A DNA stretch of 64,000 nt, taken from Pterobdella sp. o SKG-2022. Its lineage: Eukaryota; Annelida; Clitellata; Hirudinida; Piscicolidae. Positions 1-12,356 of the stretch are shown here, one piece after another. The position numbers and the translations under genes are program-made. How positions within the stretch are numbered: the stretch's first letter is position 1; every line of letters begins with the position of its first letter. A model generated the notes under the pieces. The model saw only the letters and a list, made by a program, of their open reading frames with translations. It was not told where the DNA came from and searched no databases. The stretch spans positions 20,256,758 to 20,320,757 of the forward strand of contig OZ038321.1 of the NCBI GenBank assembly GCA_964035795.1. Direction: 5' to 3'.

Positions 1-60
1 TTGATGGATAAATAAACGGATGGATGGATGGATGAATGAATGAATGAATGAATGAATGGA
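1..60. repeat. Degenerate TGAA/TGGA tetranucleotide repeat
   Basis: The first 60 bases are an imperfect run of atga/atgg units. It is simple-sequence DNA with no coding sign. Confidence 0.85.
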
Positions 61-1874
61 TAGATGAAATTATGAATGCATTGATAAATGAAATATTTTT
101 CAAAATTATTTAAAGAAACAAGAAGCTGAAGAAAGGATGGATGATAGGATGACAATTGGAATTTATGAAGATATATACCATGTTGATTGATGCAAGCCTA
201 TACATTAATATTGACAATACAAGTCAATCACAAACCACAATTAAGAAATAAAAATAAAAAAACAAAACAGAAAAACATAAGTGAATGAAAATTCCACTAG
301 GTGTAAGCATAAAAAATAAGCAAAATTTTAATGGCAAAAATAAAAAAAAACATATAATAAAACTATATAATAATAATAATAATAAAAGTAAAAAATAGCA
401 ATAATATCAACAATAATACCAACAGCACCAAACGTGAAGTGTGAAGATAGGTGTCATTTCATATTAGAGTCTTAGCCGTCACGAAACCAGTGCAGGAAGA
501 AGTGCATTTTTCATTTCTTTTAGCGCTTCATTTAAAAGATTTTTTAATTCACTTTTTATCACCTAATTTGAAGATTACGTAGCTGGTGATCTATCGATTG
601 TTTTCAGTGTTTTAGGGAGTTTTTACCGTTGCTTTATTCTGATTGTAGTCTTATGAGTGTTAAACTACGAAAATAAACCAAAAAATTATGTTTGAAATAT
701 TAATTCAGAATTTAATTATTAATTAATTATTTCAGTTAATTAATTCAAAAACTATAAGAAGTTATTTTAAACTAATGCTGTGATAAAATTATTGAAAATC
801 TGAGTTTGTTTTTTAAGTTTTAGTAGAAATAAGATACTTTATAAATGTTATTTTCCAAATCTCAATATTATTATTGGAAGAGAATCTATGAAAACTATTG
901 AAAAGATTTGGATATATTTATATAAAGTTGATGTTTATTTTTGTTTCAAATTATTATTTGGATGCACTTTAATATTTTTTGAGCCTGTGAAATTAATTTT
1001 TTAAAAATGGTTGAAAAATAAACAAATGGAGAACATAAGCTACCCATGTTGATATGATGAGTTTCGAAGCATAATAGAAAAACCTGATTAATTAATATTA
1101 ATGAAATTATTTCTCATAAACACTAACTTTTTAGAGACATCGTATGTTTTATCTTCAATATTTTGTAACGAAAAACATCAAATCATTTGATGTTTTTCGT
1201 TACAAACACTAAGTATTTATTGTTATATATGTCCCAAAAAAACATGGAAAATTTTCGAAAACATAAAATAAATATTAAAATAAATGATTAAAAATTAAAA
1301 TAAAATAAAAAATAAAAAAACAATAAATGAGATAATAATAATAAATAGTTTGTTTATGTTGGCTTATCGCAGTTCAGCTTGCTACTTTTGCAAACTTTTT
1401 GGTTTTTAAATGTTATTTTTTGTATTCCGCTTATTAATATTAAATATAACAGTAATAATTATCTTCAGATATTTTTATTCACATCAAAATAGTCTCAACG
1501 TTTTTTCGCTGGTTGATTTCATGAAAATTCAAAACAACCTTGCTAATTGGGAGAACGCATTAAAATCCCATAGGATGATTTGGATGAGTTGGTGAACCAA
1601 GCAGTGTTTAAAATATATAAAAATGTTACGCGTCATGTATAATACAATAACTGAATGATTCCCTCTCATTGTTTTCTCATTATTTCAAAGCTCATATATA
1701 AACAGTCTTTTATTTCACTTCTGATAACAACTACTTTATATCTTAATACAATCTTAACTTATGAGAAACTTACAGTATATTTTAGGTGCTCTTATAAAAA
1801 CTTAAATTTCTATCCAATTACTTTTCACCATGAAAATCATAAAACTAAAGTCCACATTGGAACATCACATCCAG
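61..1874. other. Non-coding, probably LHX intron or upstream DNA
   Basis: AT-rich sequence with only short chance open frames, such as 1410-1595 and 1655-1912, which lack any domain signature. I looked here for the first LIM domain of the downstream gene (C-x2-C pairs with the usual His/Cys spacing) and did not find it, so this is most likely an intron and earlier exons lie off the left edge. A perfect hairpin sits at 1162-1206. Confidence 0.55.
1162..1206. repeat. Perfect 22-bp-arm hairpin
   Basis: Arms 1162-1183 and 1185-1206 are exact reverse complements separated by the single base 1184. The word aacatca/tgatgtt in the arms recurs in the hairpin at 8802-8947, so this is probably a very short member or remnant of the same foldback family. 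Confidence 0.9.
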
Positions 1875-3752
1875 GTTACGTCATAGATGCCACGGTTGTC
1901 ATGACGTCATAGACACCAGCTCCATGGTCATGCGTTCAAGCCTCAACTACATCTACCACGTGAATTGTTTTCGTTGCGTCATTTGCAACGTCACCATCGC
2001 CTCGGGTCAACAGTATGGAGTGAAAGATGGGCGTATATTTTGTAGCAAACATTTTTTACAAAATTCCACTTTTCAACATAAACATTCTTCTAATTTCAAC
2101 TCTAAACACTCTACGGATCTTTTGGATTTTCCAGCCAATAAGCTGCGAGAAAACCATGTGACGTCAGATAATTTGACCAATCGCAAGAAAGATTCAAGCT
2201 CTATAAATAGAAATCTAGTAAATGAAGGCGGTGATGATGATGATGATGATGATGCTGGTTTTATCGATAATGATCTTTTCTTCACAAAAAGCAGTATGTA
2301 TATTTTTTTGTTACGATGTATATCTAATTAACATTTAATATATTTTTTGGTCATTAAATTTGTTTCGAGTTGATGCCCTTTAAAACTACCTGTTTTAGTT
2401 TTNNNNNNNNNNNNNNNNNNNNNNNNNNNNNNNNNNNNNNNNNNNNNNNNNNNNNNNNNNNNNNNNNNNNNNNNNNNNNNNNNNNNNNNNNNNNNNNNNN
2501 NNNNNNNNNNNNNNNNNNNNNNNNNNNNNNNNNNNNNNNNNNNNNNNNNNNNNNNNNNNNNNNNNNNNNNNNNNNNNNNNNNNNNNNNNNNNNNNNNNNN
2601 NNTAGCATTTTTATCTTTGTAACAAATTTTCATTTTTTAGACAATGGCTAAATATAAAATTAAAGTTGTTTTTTGTTTATCGAGCTTGATATACATTTAT
2701 TAAGAGCTTCAAAATTAATTATCAACTAGGTAATATTATAAAAATTATCAATAAACATCTTAAATAAATGAATGAAAGTAATCACCATCACTCACTCAGC
2801 ACCTGTTAAATCCACTGACCTTTACCATCCGGCCTTTCTCTCCACCTCGAACAACGTCAATAATAATAACAACAACAATAATAATAAAAATAATAACATT
2901 GACTTCGAAGAGATGATTGATACAGAAGATAAATACTCACAACTACATTACCTTTCTAACAACTTCAACTATACATACAACAACACAGGCAACAATAATA
3001 GCAACAATAACAATAACAGACAAAAACGATTGAGAACCTCATTCAAGCACTACCAACTGCGAGCAATGAAATCCTTCTTCTCTCTCAACCACAATCCTGA
3101 TGCTAAAGACCTCAAAGAGCTTTCCCATAAGACTAACCTTTCCAAAAGAGTTCTGCAGGTATTGAGGAGTGTTCAGAAGCATTAGCAGTAGCTTGTGTTG
3201 CATGAAGTTCAAATGTGTTAGACCGTCAGAAACGTAGTTTTTCCATTAGAAAATTTTTTTTTAATGGTTTTTAGTACTTAAGTAGAAATATGAATAATTG
3301 AAAAAATATTAACATACAATTATCTAAAAAATGGTTTTAATTTAAATAGTGATTTTATTAATTTCTATCTTGAATGTAATATAAAACGAAGTTATGGTTA
3401 TGAATCTGCGTAACAAGTACAAACATCGTTGTAGGTCAAAATAAAAACAATTCCCCCAAAACAAAAACACAACTCAAAATAAAATATTCTACAGGTCTGG
3501 TTCCAAAACGCCAGAGCCAAGTATCGGAGAAATGTGATGAAGACAGAGAAAGATGGATCGAAAGAAAACAAAGATGACGGAAAGTTCTCGGATGTTCTAG
3601 AATGTTCTATGAAGGAAGAAAAGAATGATAATGATGTTGGTTCCGACGCTCACTCAAGCAGAGTATCTAACCCCAGCGCCGATTTTTTTGCTTCTGAAGC
3701 CTCTAATCACTCGTGTAACAATCTAACAAACTTCTACCAAGATGCTTGTTGA
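1875..3752 (+). CDS. Lhx2/9: LIM-homeobox transcription factor, LHX2/LHX9/apterous type (5' end missing)
   Basis: Nuclear DNA-binding regulator with LIM domains for protein contacts and a homeodomain. Exons seen: about 1875-2293, 2800-3158 and 3495-3752 (TGA). The first holds a full second LIM domain beginning C-H-G-C at 1888 and running through VMR, NCFRC and IFCSKHF, then a Ser/Asn linker with a run of seven Asp. The second is Asn-rich and carries the homeodomain, starting RQKRLRTSFKH. The third resumes at VWFQNARAK. The intron falls between VLQ and VWF of helix 3. RTSFKH, NHNPDAKDLK and KRVLQVWFQNARAK are diagnostic of the LHX2/9/apterous class. Phases match across both introns, although the 200-N gap could hide an exon. 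LIM1 and the start codon are outside the window. Poly-Asn and poly-Asp tracts look like lineage-specific low-complexity growth. Confidence 0.92.
2403..2602. other. Assembly gap (200 N)
   Basis: A run of exactly 200 N inside the LHX intron. The round number suggests a placeholder, so the real distance is unknown and an exon could be missing. Confidence 0.99.
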
Positions 3753-4434
3753 TTTGTTTAACTTTCGTTAGATGGCGATGTAAAAAAAATATGATACTTT
3801 GAAGGTGATTTTTTAGGTGTTTTGCCACATTATATCACAAAATATCACACCATATCATTTTACGTGTTTCTATCTTGCCTTCTTGTGCCTTGTTTTGTTG
3901 CGTTTTCTTGCCTTCATTTCTATGTCTGTCTGTTTGCTTATTTGGTTTTTCTAAGTATCTCAATGTTAAATTTCATTATTTTCTATATAAAAGTTAGTTA
4001 TTTTTGATGTTTTTGATAATTATTTTGAAAAAATATGTTAATGCATTTAAATTTCAATTATGAAACTTTGTTGATTGAAATATTTTCGCATTTAGATTTT
4101 CGTCTTTGACAGTTCCAATAAATAAACTTTTTGCTGTTTTTTTAATTGTTTTAAAAAAATTATTGAAAGTTTTGAAGTATAATATTATACTAACTTTCCA
4201 TAGTTTGTCTTATATACTTATATATTTTTAATCTCAATCTACCTTTAAAAAATTTAATAACAATGTTTATAATGCATCAATTCGAATTTTCGTTTAAGTT
4301 TATAAAACTTTGTACATCAGAAACGAAGCAATAAAGTTGAAAAATTTTTAAAAGAAACAAAGAATTATCCAATTTTCAACCATAAAATCTATTTTTGATA
4401 AACATTTTTTAATAATGACGTGTAAAAAACTGAG
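3753..4434. other. LHX 3' UTR and STIM 5' flank
   Basis: This spacer lies between the LHX stop and the STIM start. Two overlapping AATAAA signals at 4117-4126 are the best candidates for the LHX polyadenylation site. An open frame at 3822-4007 is hydrophobic and T-rich, without family resemblance, and reads as 3' UTR. Confidence 0.5.
4117..4126 (+). terminator. Candidate polyadenylation signal for LHX
   Basis: Overlapping AATAAA hexamers about 365 bases after the LHX stop and about 310 before the STIM ATG. No transcript end is available to confirm use. Confidence 0.4.
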
Positions 4435-5837
4435 ATGTCGTTAAAATTCAACTTCATTGTTTTGACACTATTTAGCTGTTTTATTTTAGTAGCAAACGAA
4501 TGCCAAAGTTTAACGTTCCGCAATTTTGCATATAGGAATCGGAATGGTTTGTTTTCTTCATTATTCACACTTAAGCTCAACAAGTCAGAAGTCTACATAG
4601 ACGCCACAATATACACACAGTTTGTAGAAAAAATGGTCAAAAAACTTGGACTGAGAAGCAAGAGAAAAGCTCTGTTCACCATCACCAATCTGAAACTCTA
4701 CATTATGAATTGGATGATGAGTATCTGGAGTACCAGGCCATTGTACAACTGCATTCACTTATAGATGATGACAAGGATGGAGATTTGGACCCATCAGAAA
4801 GCAGAGAGGTTCATAATATAAATAAAATCAACCTTACTAAAATCATATATTGATAATTAAGCTACAAATATAAATACTCATCATAAATAAAAATTAGTTT
4901 CTACATTTAACTATTCTCTGCCTTGAAATTTGTATAATTAAAAAAAAATCATGTATTTAGTAATATTCCAGCAATTTTTGATCTGTTACATAAACCTCTG
5001 TGAAATTTCATATAGACATCATTTCTGATTTTATAGTATTTTTTAAAAAGTATATTATTTCATACAGATAAGTCAAAAAAATCAATAAAAATGTTATATC
5101 ACCAATACACTAGATACAATACAATTAAACACAAAAAATAAAATTACCAAACACAAACTAAACAAAAATAAGCCAACATTCAGTGAAAAAATAAAACAGA
5201 TACAAGAAAATATTATCAAATCATTAAATCTTTACCCATGCTAAACCACCCCTATATAGTTTTTAGAGCAAGACATACAGAGACAATCATCAATATCTAG
5301 TGATTATCATCATTTTAATGCCCTGGTCTCCAAGGAAGAACTATGGAAATACTGGTGTCTATCTGAAGGTTAGTTTGGAGAATATACATTTTGCCTAAAA
5401 TATTTAAAGCTATATATTTTAAGTTTCATTCAGGCAATGTGAATTTTTCAATTTTTAAAGACGTGTTTTTTTGTAAATTTATTATTTAGAAGGTAAAGAA
5501 AGATTATTCAAAGGCATTCATGGAGCTCAACTATTTTTCAACTAATATTGATTTTACTTCATTATTTGCATTCAAATACACTTTTTGACACGAATTTCTT
5601 ATTTAAAAAAATATCATTTCAAATGCACAACTCATGTTTCATGACCAGGCGATAATAAATTTTAAAATTTACCATCTAATCAATAAATTAATAGATTTAA
5701 TTTCTACCTCGTGTTTGAATATATAAGTATCTTCAATTTTCTAAAAACATAGTACTTAAATTTAAGCAATTTCTTTATTACATATCTCATTGAATGCGGA
5801 GTAGCAAATCAGAAAGTTTATTTAAGAAACATTGAAG

Positions 5838-5907
<70 letters not shown>

Positions 5908-8900
5908 CATAACTGGACAGAGAATCAAGTGTTGAAATGGCTTCAAATCAACGTAGAACTGCCGCAGTACACACACGAGTTCGAGAACTTGCATGTTACC
6001 GGTCGAATGCTGCCCAGGTGTATTGTTTGTTTGTGGCCTCTATAGACGTGGTGTATGTTAAGGAGGTTTATAATACTAATCAAACACTTATTAACTGATA
6101 AAATACGAAGCTTTTTGTAAGACGATCTCGCATTATCTATTGATGTGAATAAATACAAAATCTTATTGTTTATCCGAAGTGTTATTTAAAATTTTTTTTT
6201 TGAGCTTATTTAGTTTTTTTATGTTTATGTAAACATTTTTTATTGTATGCGTCTGTTTTATTTATGAATATGTTTGTGTGTGTTTTATGCTTTTCATCTT
6301 GGTTTGAATATGTGTGTGCGTGCGTGCGTGTGTATGTAGGATTTGGTTTGCATGTTAAAGGATGTGAGAAGAATAACATTTTTACAAAAACAATACTACA
6401 GGCTAGCCAGTTCTTCTCACAGCCATTTGTATACACTTCTCAACGTTAAAAATCTTCTGCATAGGTAATGTCATCATCACTATATGTAAGATAAAAATTT
6501 ATATCTAAATAGCTGAAATACTTAATACTGTATTTATGTCCATTATTATTATGACTAACAAAACTTTTATTATCACTATTGAGAACGACAGTTTAATCTC
6601 TAATGATCCAGATTTTTCAATAATTCGATAAATTTCACCACGCATTTTCTGTTTTTTTTTTTTCAAACCATTGTGTTCATATATCCAATTTAATTTGGAT
6701 TACTAACAGAATATTTGAATGCACGAAGTAAAAATTAAAATGATAAAATTAACTCCAAAAATTGAGGTCTTAAACATTTTTTTGAGTTAATAAAAAGAGT
6801 TTTCAATTATTAAATTTTGACTATGTTGGCTGAAATGAATAAGACAAAGAATTTTCAAAAAGAAGAATAACCTGAAACATAAAAAGCAAACACAATGTTT
6901 TTCAAAAAATCTGGAGGCTTTTAATAAGAAAATCTCGCACTATGATGTCAGGATATCTAAGCGATTGTATTCATAGTTGAGATGAAGTTGGCGATTTTTG
7001 CATATTTATTAATTGAATTCATTAAATTTTTAACAAAAATGAAAAAAAAACACGAAGTATTTATTAAAAAATATGAAGCTTATCTTAAAAAAATCTTACA
7101 TTGATGAATCATAACTTTATAATGTGAGATTTTTTACGAAAAGCATCGTGTTTTTAGTTGGATAAATACTTGTTTTTCATAAATTTTTGTCAGGCTTTTC
7201 TATTCCATCTTAACTATAATAGGATCAAAAAATAAATATAAAGATAGAAAGTAATGCCATTTGTGTTTGCTTGGACGGATGATGAATTTGAGTGACTCTG
7301 AAGCAAGACCAAGATAGCGACTTGATATCTAGTTAGTTATGAAATGTGAGTCACTGAGCTTTGATATGATAGTCTTTTTTAATTTTCTATGTTTGGCGTT
7401 TTTGGGGCTTTGTCAAATAAACTCCAAAGGGACCTGTTGGATAGATTTTTAATGAAATGTTTGGATGGCTCAAAACTTGATTCATCTGATTCATGCTTAG
7501 TCTATTCTATTACTTAATATAGAAGGGGCTCACAGATGCATGTCTTTTTGCTTGAGCAGACTCCTTTATAGAATACGTGATGGGAAAGTCCACTTTGATA
7601 GGGAATAGAAAGAACTTCAAGAGTAAAAAACTTCGTGATTTTATGTGTTTCTCAAAAACATTGTGTTTGTCTCTTAAAAAGTGTTCATTTCATATGTTCG
7701 AATATAGCATTCGGAATACAATAATATATTTTCATTATTTTTTTTATATTGGAAAATACAAGTTTTTAGTGTTAAATTTAACGACTGTTTTATAAATGCT
7801 TTTTTAATATCACTAGTGTTTAAAATTTTATTTGAAATTCATTTAAGACTCAACATTCATTTTTTTGAAATCAAGAATTTTCATAGTTTAAAATTTATAA
7901 ACTGGTTCTCAGGCAAAAGATCTCCCTCAAAGCCACAGACTTAGTTTTATTTGGACCTACAAACGGTTAATAATAATAATAATAAAATAAAGTATAATAA
8001 CAACAATATATAATTTTCAAACAGTTCAGCACCGTTACTTCTCTGACGGCGTATTTATTATTTCTCTGCTGCTGGTTGCAATCAGCTGCTTGGTAGCTTC
8101 TCAGCAGAGCAAGCAAAGCAAACAGCAGCTAAGCAGCTTGAACTGCCAGTTGTCATTGCTACAAGACGTCCAACGTAATCTTGATGTCTTTCAGGCACAG
8201 TGAGTTGAATTATTCAGATAGTATACCTTTCAAAAAACTAAAATTCAATTTCGATAACTTTCAATACATGCATTGAAAAAAAACTGTATAATTTTTGGTT
8301 AGCTTAGAAATATTGTAAGTCTTGCTGGAGTTTTATTATATACATATAGAAAACTATAGCCTTGTTTCACGGAATGTATTGAACAATTATTTAATTTGCA
8401 TTTAAAATTATATTGAAGAAATGTCTCCAAAAAACATGAGCATGTTTCTCAGAAGCTTCATACTGATAATATTGAGAATAATAAAAAAAACGTTATTATG
8501 CATATTATAAGTAGTTCTCATACTAATTTTCTAATATGGAAATAGATAATTTTTATTTTTCATTACTAGTTTTCATAATATCTTTCGAACATGACAGATT
8601 GGAAGAGTCTCATAAAAGGCGGCGAGAGGAAGAAGAGGCGAGAGATGAGCTGAAGGAGAAGCTACAAAGAAGGGTATTATTTATGTTATTATAGTTATTT
8701 CATCATTTAAACCTGTATATTTGTTTGTTTTTGTATAAATTTATTCTTTATTAATATTTTTAGCGGTTATAGGGTATATTTATAGTTTTTTAACAAAAAA
8801 CATCAGTTAAGAGAAATTTTTAATACATTTATTGAGAATCAAAAGATATAATTTTCGATAAGTTTAGCCTTATCATGAAACGTTAGGCTAACATTTTATG

Positions 8901-9541
8901 ACAAGGCTAAATTCATCGAAAATTCTTCTTATTTGATGTTTTTTGTTGCAAAATATAGAAAAATACATACGATATCTCTGAAGAGATACTTATAGTTTAT
9001 ATTTTACAGAAAAGAATTTTTATGATCGAAAGTGTGGACAGTGATGAAAATGACGATGAAAGCAAAAATGATAACCATAGAAGTACACAAGACGATGAAG
9101 ACAATGATAAGACCATCACCCCTACGCCTATAATTAATGAAGATGAGGATGATTCTGACAACGATGATGAGGGTAAAAGGAGGTTTATCGAACTGAGAGA
9201 ACAACTAAAAGAGGTACTTTTTAATTTAATCACGCACAAACACACACACACACACAAAACACACACAGGAGACATTCAAGCTTTTTGAAGCTGAACGGAA
9301 GTTGGAAGAACGAAGAAAGGTTTGGTGATAAGCAAAATGGAATGATAAAATTAATAAGTTTTCAAGTTTTGAAATCTTATTTAATTTTCATACTATTTAT
9401 CATTATGATTATATTTTAAACTTCAAGTTATGTTTACAAAAATCTTTGTACTTTAAGTCAATAAAATTTTTTTAAATCTCGTATCTCTTCTATTTATTTA
9501 TCTTTTTATCTATTTATTTATTTATCTATTTATTTATCTAT

Positions 9542-9580
<39 letters not shown>

Positions 9581-12356
9581 ATCTCTCCATCTATTTATCT
9601 ATTTCACTATATGTATGTCTAAAAGAAAAGTAACTTCAAAACTCTACCACAACAGCAATCAACAACGCCAGAGTTGCAACAATGGTTCCAAATGACCTAT
9701 GAGATTGAAAACAAGTACATTTATAATAATAATAATAATATCATTTATTTTTTATGCAAATATTTTATTTTATTTCATGTCAGTTGTTTATGGTTAATAC
9801 TAATAGTATCCTAATTTTTCTTGTTACTTATTTTCGCTATATCGTCATTAAAATTCCCATTTCTGTTATGCCAATAACTACTCATGTTGTTATGACACCA
9901 TCGTCAGATATTGGAGAGAAAAGAAGGCATCCATAGAAAAGAACCTGGATACTGCTATCAAGAAGGTCGCATGCACATAATGATTGTAGTGGTCACAATG
10001 GTTTTATGAGGAATTTGAATTGTAAAGTATCCTATTAGAGTATCTATCTTGATTGAATTATCGTTAATTTTTGTTTGAAAGATTTTAATAACAATAATAC
10101 TATGATTTCTTCATTGTTTTTTTAAGTATTACTATTTTGGTTATTGTTATATTCATCAGTGTGAGAAGTTGAAGAGGCAGAGGTTTAAGATGTTGTCGAG
10201 TATCAAAGAGGAAGATGTTGCCGATGCTTTTGCGTATGATTTTCACAATCTTTACATATATTTTCACATTCTCAACATATATATTTATATTCTCACATCC
10301 TTAACACACATGTTCACATTTACATGTCGTTAACTTATGTATTAAACTTGTCAACACACATTTTCTCATTTTTCACCTTTTTTTCACATGCATTCATACA
10401 CACGCACGCAGACGAGAAATGGAAGGGTTGAGGAGAGAGGCATACGAGAGGACGGACAGATGGAGGCACATTGAAGAACTCACAAGCCTCAACATCACTA
10501 CTAACCCTGGTCTCAGCTACCTTAATACTCTTCTTAGGAATAATGGTTTGGAAATTAATTATTTTTCAAATAATACTTATCATCGTTATTATTTGTATAA
10601 TAGTTTTTTTTCCATTCTTTTTATTGGTAAAAATTTCTTGATCATTCTTCTCAGTTTTTGCGTTTACATAAGTATTTCTGAAATATAATGCGGCTGAGCG
10701 TCTAGGTATTGATATTGGGTTTCATTTAGCTGACATTGATTACAGTAAAAACAATGGCTCATTGACCAAAACTACATGGTTTTGTGAGCATAACTTACAG
10801 TATCAAATAATCGACAATGTGATTTATATCAAGTGTTTTTATTTTCTCATTATTACTAATGTCACCAATTCCAACAACACAATTAATTAATACTCGTTAT
10901 TTAATTGTTTCAGTGGCTGAAAAGATGAGTTCGAAGAGTCTTTTCAACACATCAGGTGGTCTTGATGAACATTTGTTTTTGTTTGTTTGTACCAATAATA
11001 GTAATTGATCAATAATAAAGCACAAAGAAGCAATGATGAGTGAATGGAATCTGTTTTTTCTAGTCTATGGACTTCTTAACATAATTATAATTGTTTTTTT
11101 TTGACTAAAATAATATTTCTATTATTTAAAATATTTCTTTTACTAATATTAATACTACTACTACTAATAATAATATAATAATAATAATAATAAGAATAAT
11201 AATAATAATGACTTTAGTGAACATAGAGGATATGAAGTCAAACCTGTTAAAGGCAGGCATGCAGTTGTGTGCCATAGGAGTAAATCAGTCCTTTGCAAGT
11301 AATACTTGTGCACTTTATACCATTCTTTGTCATTATATATTAATGCTGTTATTTTTTTGTTGTGGCTGGTATTAGGGGTGATCTTAGTGAGAACAATGTT
11401 GTTGATAATGATTGATAAACAGTCTATTGTTTGTTTCTGATATTAAGCTGCTCTAGTTTATAATAATGGTAACATCAATGTTATTATAGCATAGTTCTTT
11501 TACCAAACACTATTTCTTAGAGTTAATGTTAACTACAGATACAAAAGAAGGTAACTACAGATACATGCCAGCCTCTTCTTCCACCATCCTTCCTTCCTCT
11601 TCTTTCATCTCTCTTCCTTCCTTCCAACTACAGTCTAAAATGCAACCAGGCTTACCTCCACATGTGCAACAAACCATGCAATTACAACAACTTCCCAAGA
11701 TTAACCCGAATGTTCAACCATGTGTTCTGTATGAAACACCACTTGCAGGCAGTTCTATAAGCAATTCAAAACCTTCGCAATCATCGTTCAGCAGTTTTGA
11801 ATCTGCCAGCAACCATAGCAACTTCAGCAGTAGCACCAAAGACAGCAGTTTTATCGCAAGTGTGCCAACTACTCACAACATCTACCCACCCCCATACAAC
11901 CTCAGCACACCAACATTCGATCCAATCATATCCAACCGGCTTGTAAGCACTTTCACCTCACTCAGCACCAATCTCACCTCTAACAGCAATGAACGAATGC
12001 TGCTGTCTCATTCCAAAACCCTATCCAACATCTTAAATAATAACTATAAATCAGATTTCTCTACAAGAAGCAATAGTGAGCTGAATGATAAAAAGAAAAA
12101 AGAAAGTACCGGCACCGTGAAAAAAAATGTGAAGAAGGAACATGATAATGCATGTACTATGAATGAGAATACAAATAAAAATGCTTTGAAGAGTACAGAA
12201 AAGAATGATGTTTTTTTGAAAAAGATGGGAAGTAATAAAGATGATGAAAATGGTAAAGGTGAAAAGAAACAAAAAATTGAAATAATTGTAAGCGATAACA
12301 AAGAAAGTAAAAGAAAAAAGAAAAACAAACTGAAAGAATTTTTCAAGAAAAAGTGA
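4435..12356 (+). CDS. STIM: STIM, ER calcium sensor of store-operated calcium entry
   Basis: Type I ER membrane protein that senses lumenal Ca2+ and opens Orai channels. Exons: 4435-4546, 4621-4808, 5269-5368, 5906-6017, 6402-6464, 7913-7965, 8025-8199, 8598-8673, 9010-9213, 9269-9319, 9656-9714, 9908-9965, 10160-10233, 10412-10545, 10914-10955, 11218-11298, 11521-12356; all phases agree, giving about 805 aa. Signal peptide residues 1-24; canonical EF-hand loop near 86-97 (DDDKDGDLDPSE, Asp at positions 1, 3 and 5, Glu at 12); SAM domain about 125-208 (WTENQ, ELPQY, QKISLKATDLVLFG); membrane segment about 217-235; coiled coil; SOAR/CAD core about 379-490 (STTPELQQWFQMTYE, RWRHIEEL, NPGLSYL). 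The tail is Ser/Pro-rich and ends in a Lys-rich stretch (KEFFKKK), like the phosphoinositide-binding polybasic tail of vertebrate STIM. Odd: exon 9010-9213 puts about 50 acidic, low-complexity residues into CC1. The first intron (74 nt) is inferred from phase. Confidence 0.95.
5841..5905 (+). repeat. (CA)n microsatellite ending in the STIM exon 4 acceptor
   Basis: About 60 bases of CA repeat whose last CAG is the 3' splice site of the SAM-domain exon beginning at 5906. There is no conventional pyrimidine tract between repeat and exon. Confidence 0.95.
7027..7193. mobile_element. Hairpin (MITE-like) element in STIM intron 5
   Basis: Imperfect inverted arms carry the words cacgaagtatttatt, agcttatctt and, on the other side, tgagattttttacgaaaagcatcgtg and ggataaatactt. 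The same arm vocabulary (gtatttatt, cgaagctt) occurs in the elements at 53756-54421 and 57091-57264. It has no coding capacity. Confidence 0.6.
8802..8947. mobile_element. Hairpin element in STIM intron 7
   Basis: Arms begin aacaaaaaacatca and end tgatgttttttgtt. Inner matching words include attttcgataagtttagcc against ggctaaattcatcgaaaat. The element lies wholly within the intron between exons 8598-8673 and 9010-9213, and its ends share sequence with the hairpin at 1162-1206. Confidence 0.7.
9231..9268 (+). repeat. CA-rich tract ending in the STIM exon 10 acceptor
   Basis: Short CA repeat with one AAAA interruption; its final CAG is the splice acceptor of exon 9269-9319. Confidence 0.85.
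9532..9582. repeat. (TCTA)n microsatellite
   Basis: About a dozen tcta units within a longer tta/tcta-rich stretch (from about 9480) in the STIM intron before exon 9656-9714. Confidence 0.9.

Noticed and set aside
1655..1912. 85-codon plus-strand open frame before the LIM2 exon
   Set aside because: It overlaps the LIM2 exon in another frame and has no Cys/His pattern; the LIM2 frame begins in C-H-G-C at 1888.
3822..4007. Hydrophobic 61-codon frame after LHX
   Set aside because: T-rich 3' UTR-like sequence with no family match; hydrophobicity follows from base composition.
9480..9600. Repeat array considered as CRISPR or satellite
   Set aside because: It is a simple (TCTA)n microsatellite without spacers; no CRISPR array exists in this eukaryotic window.
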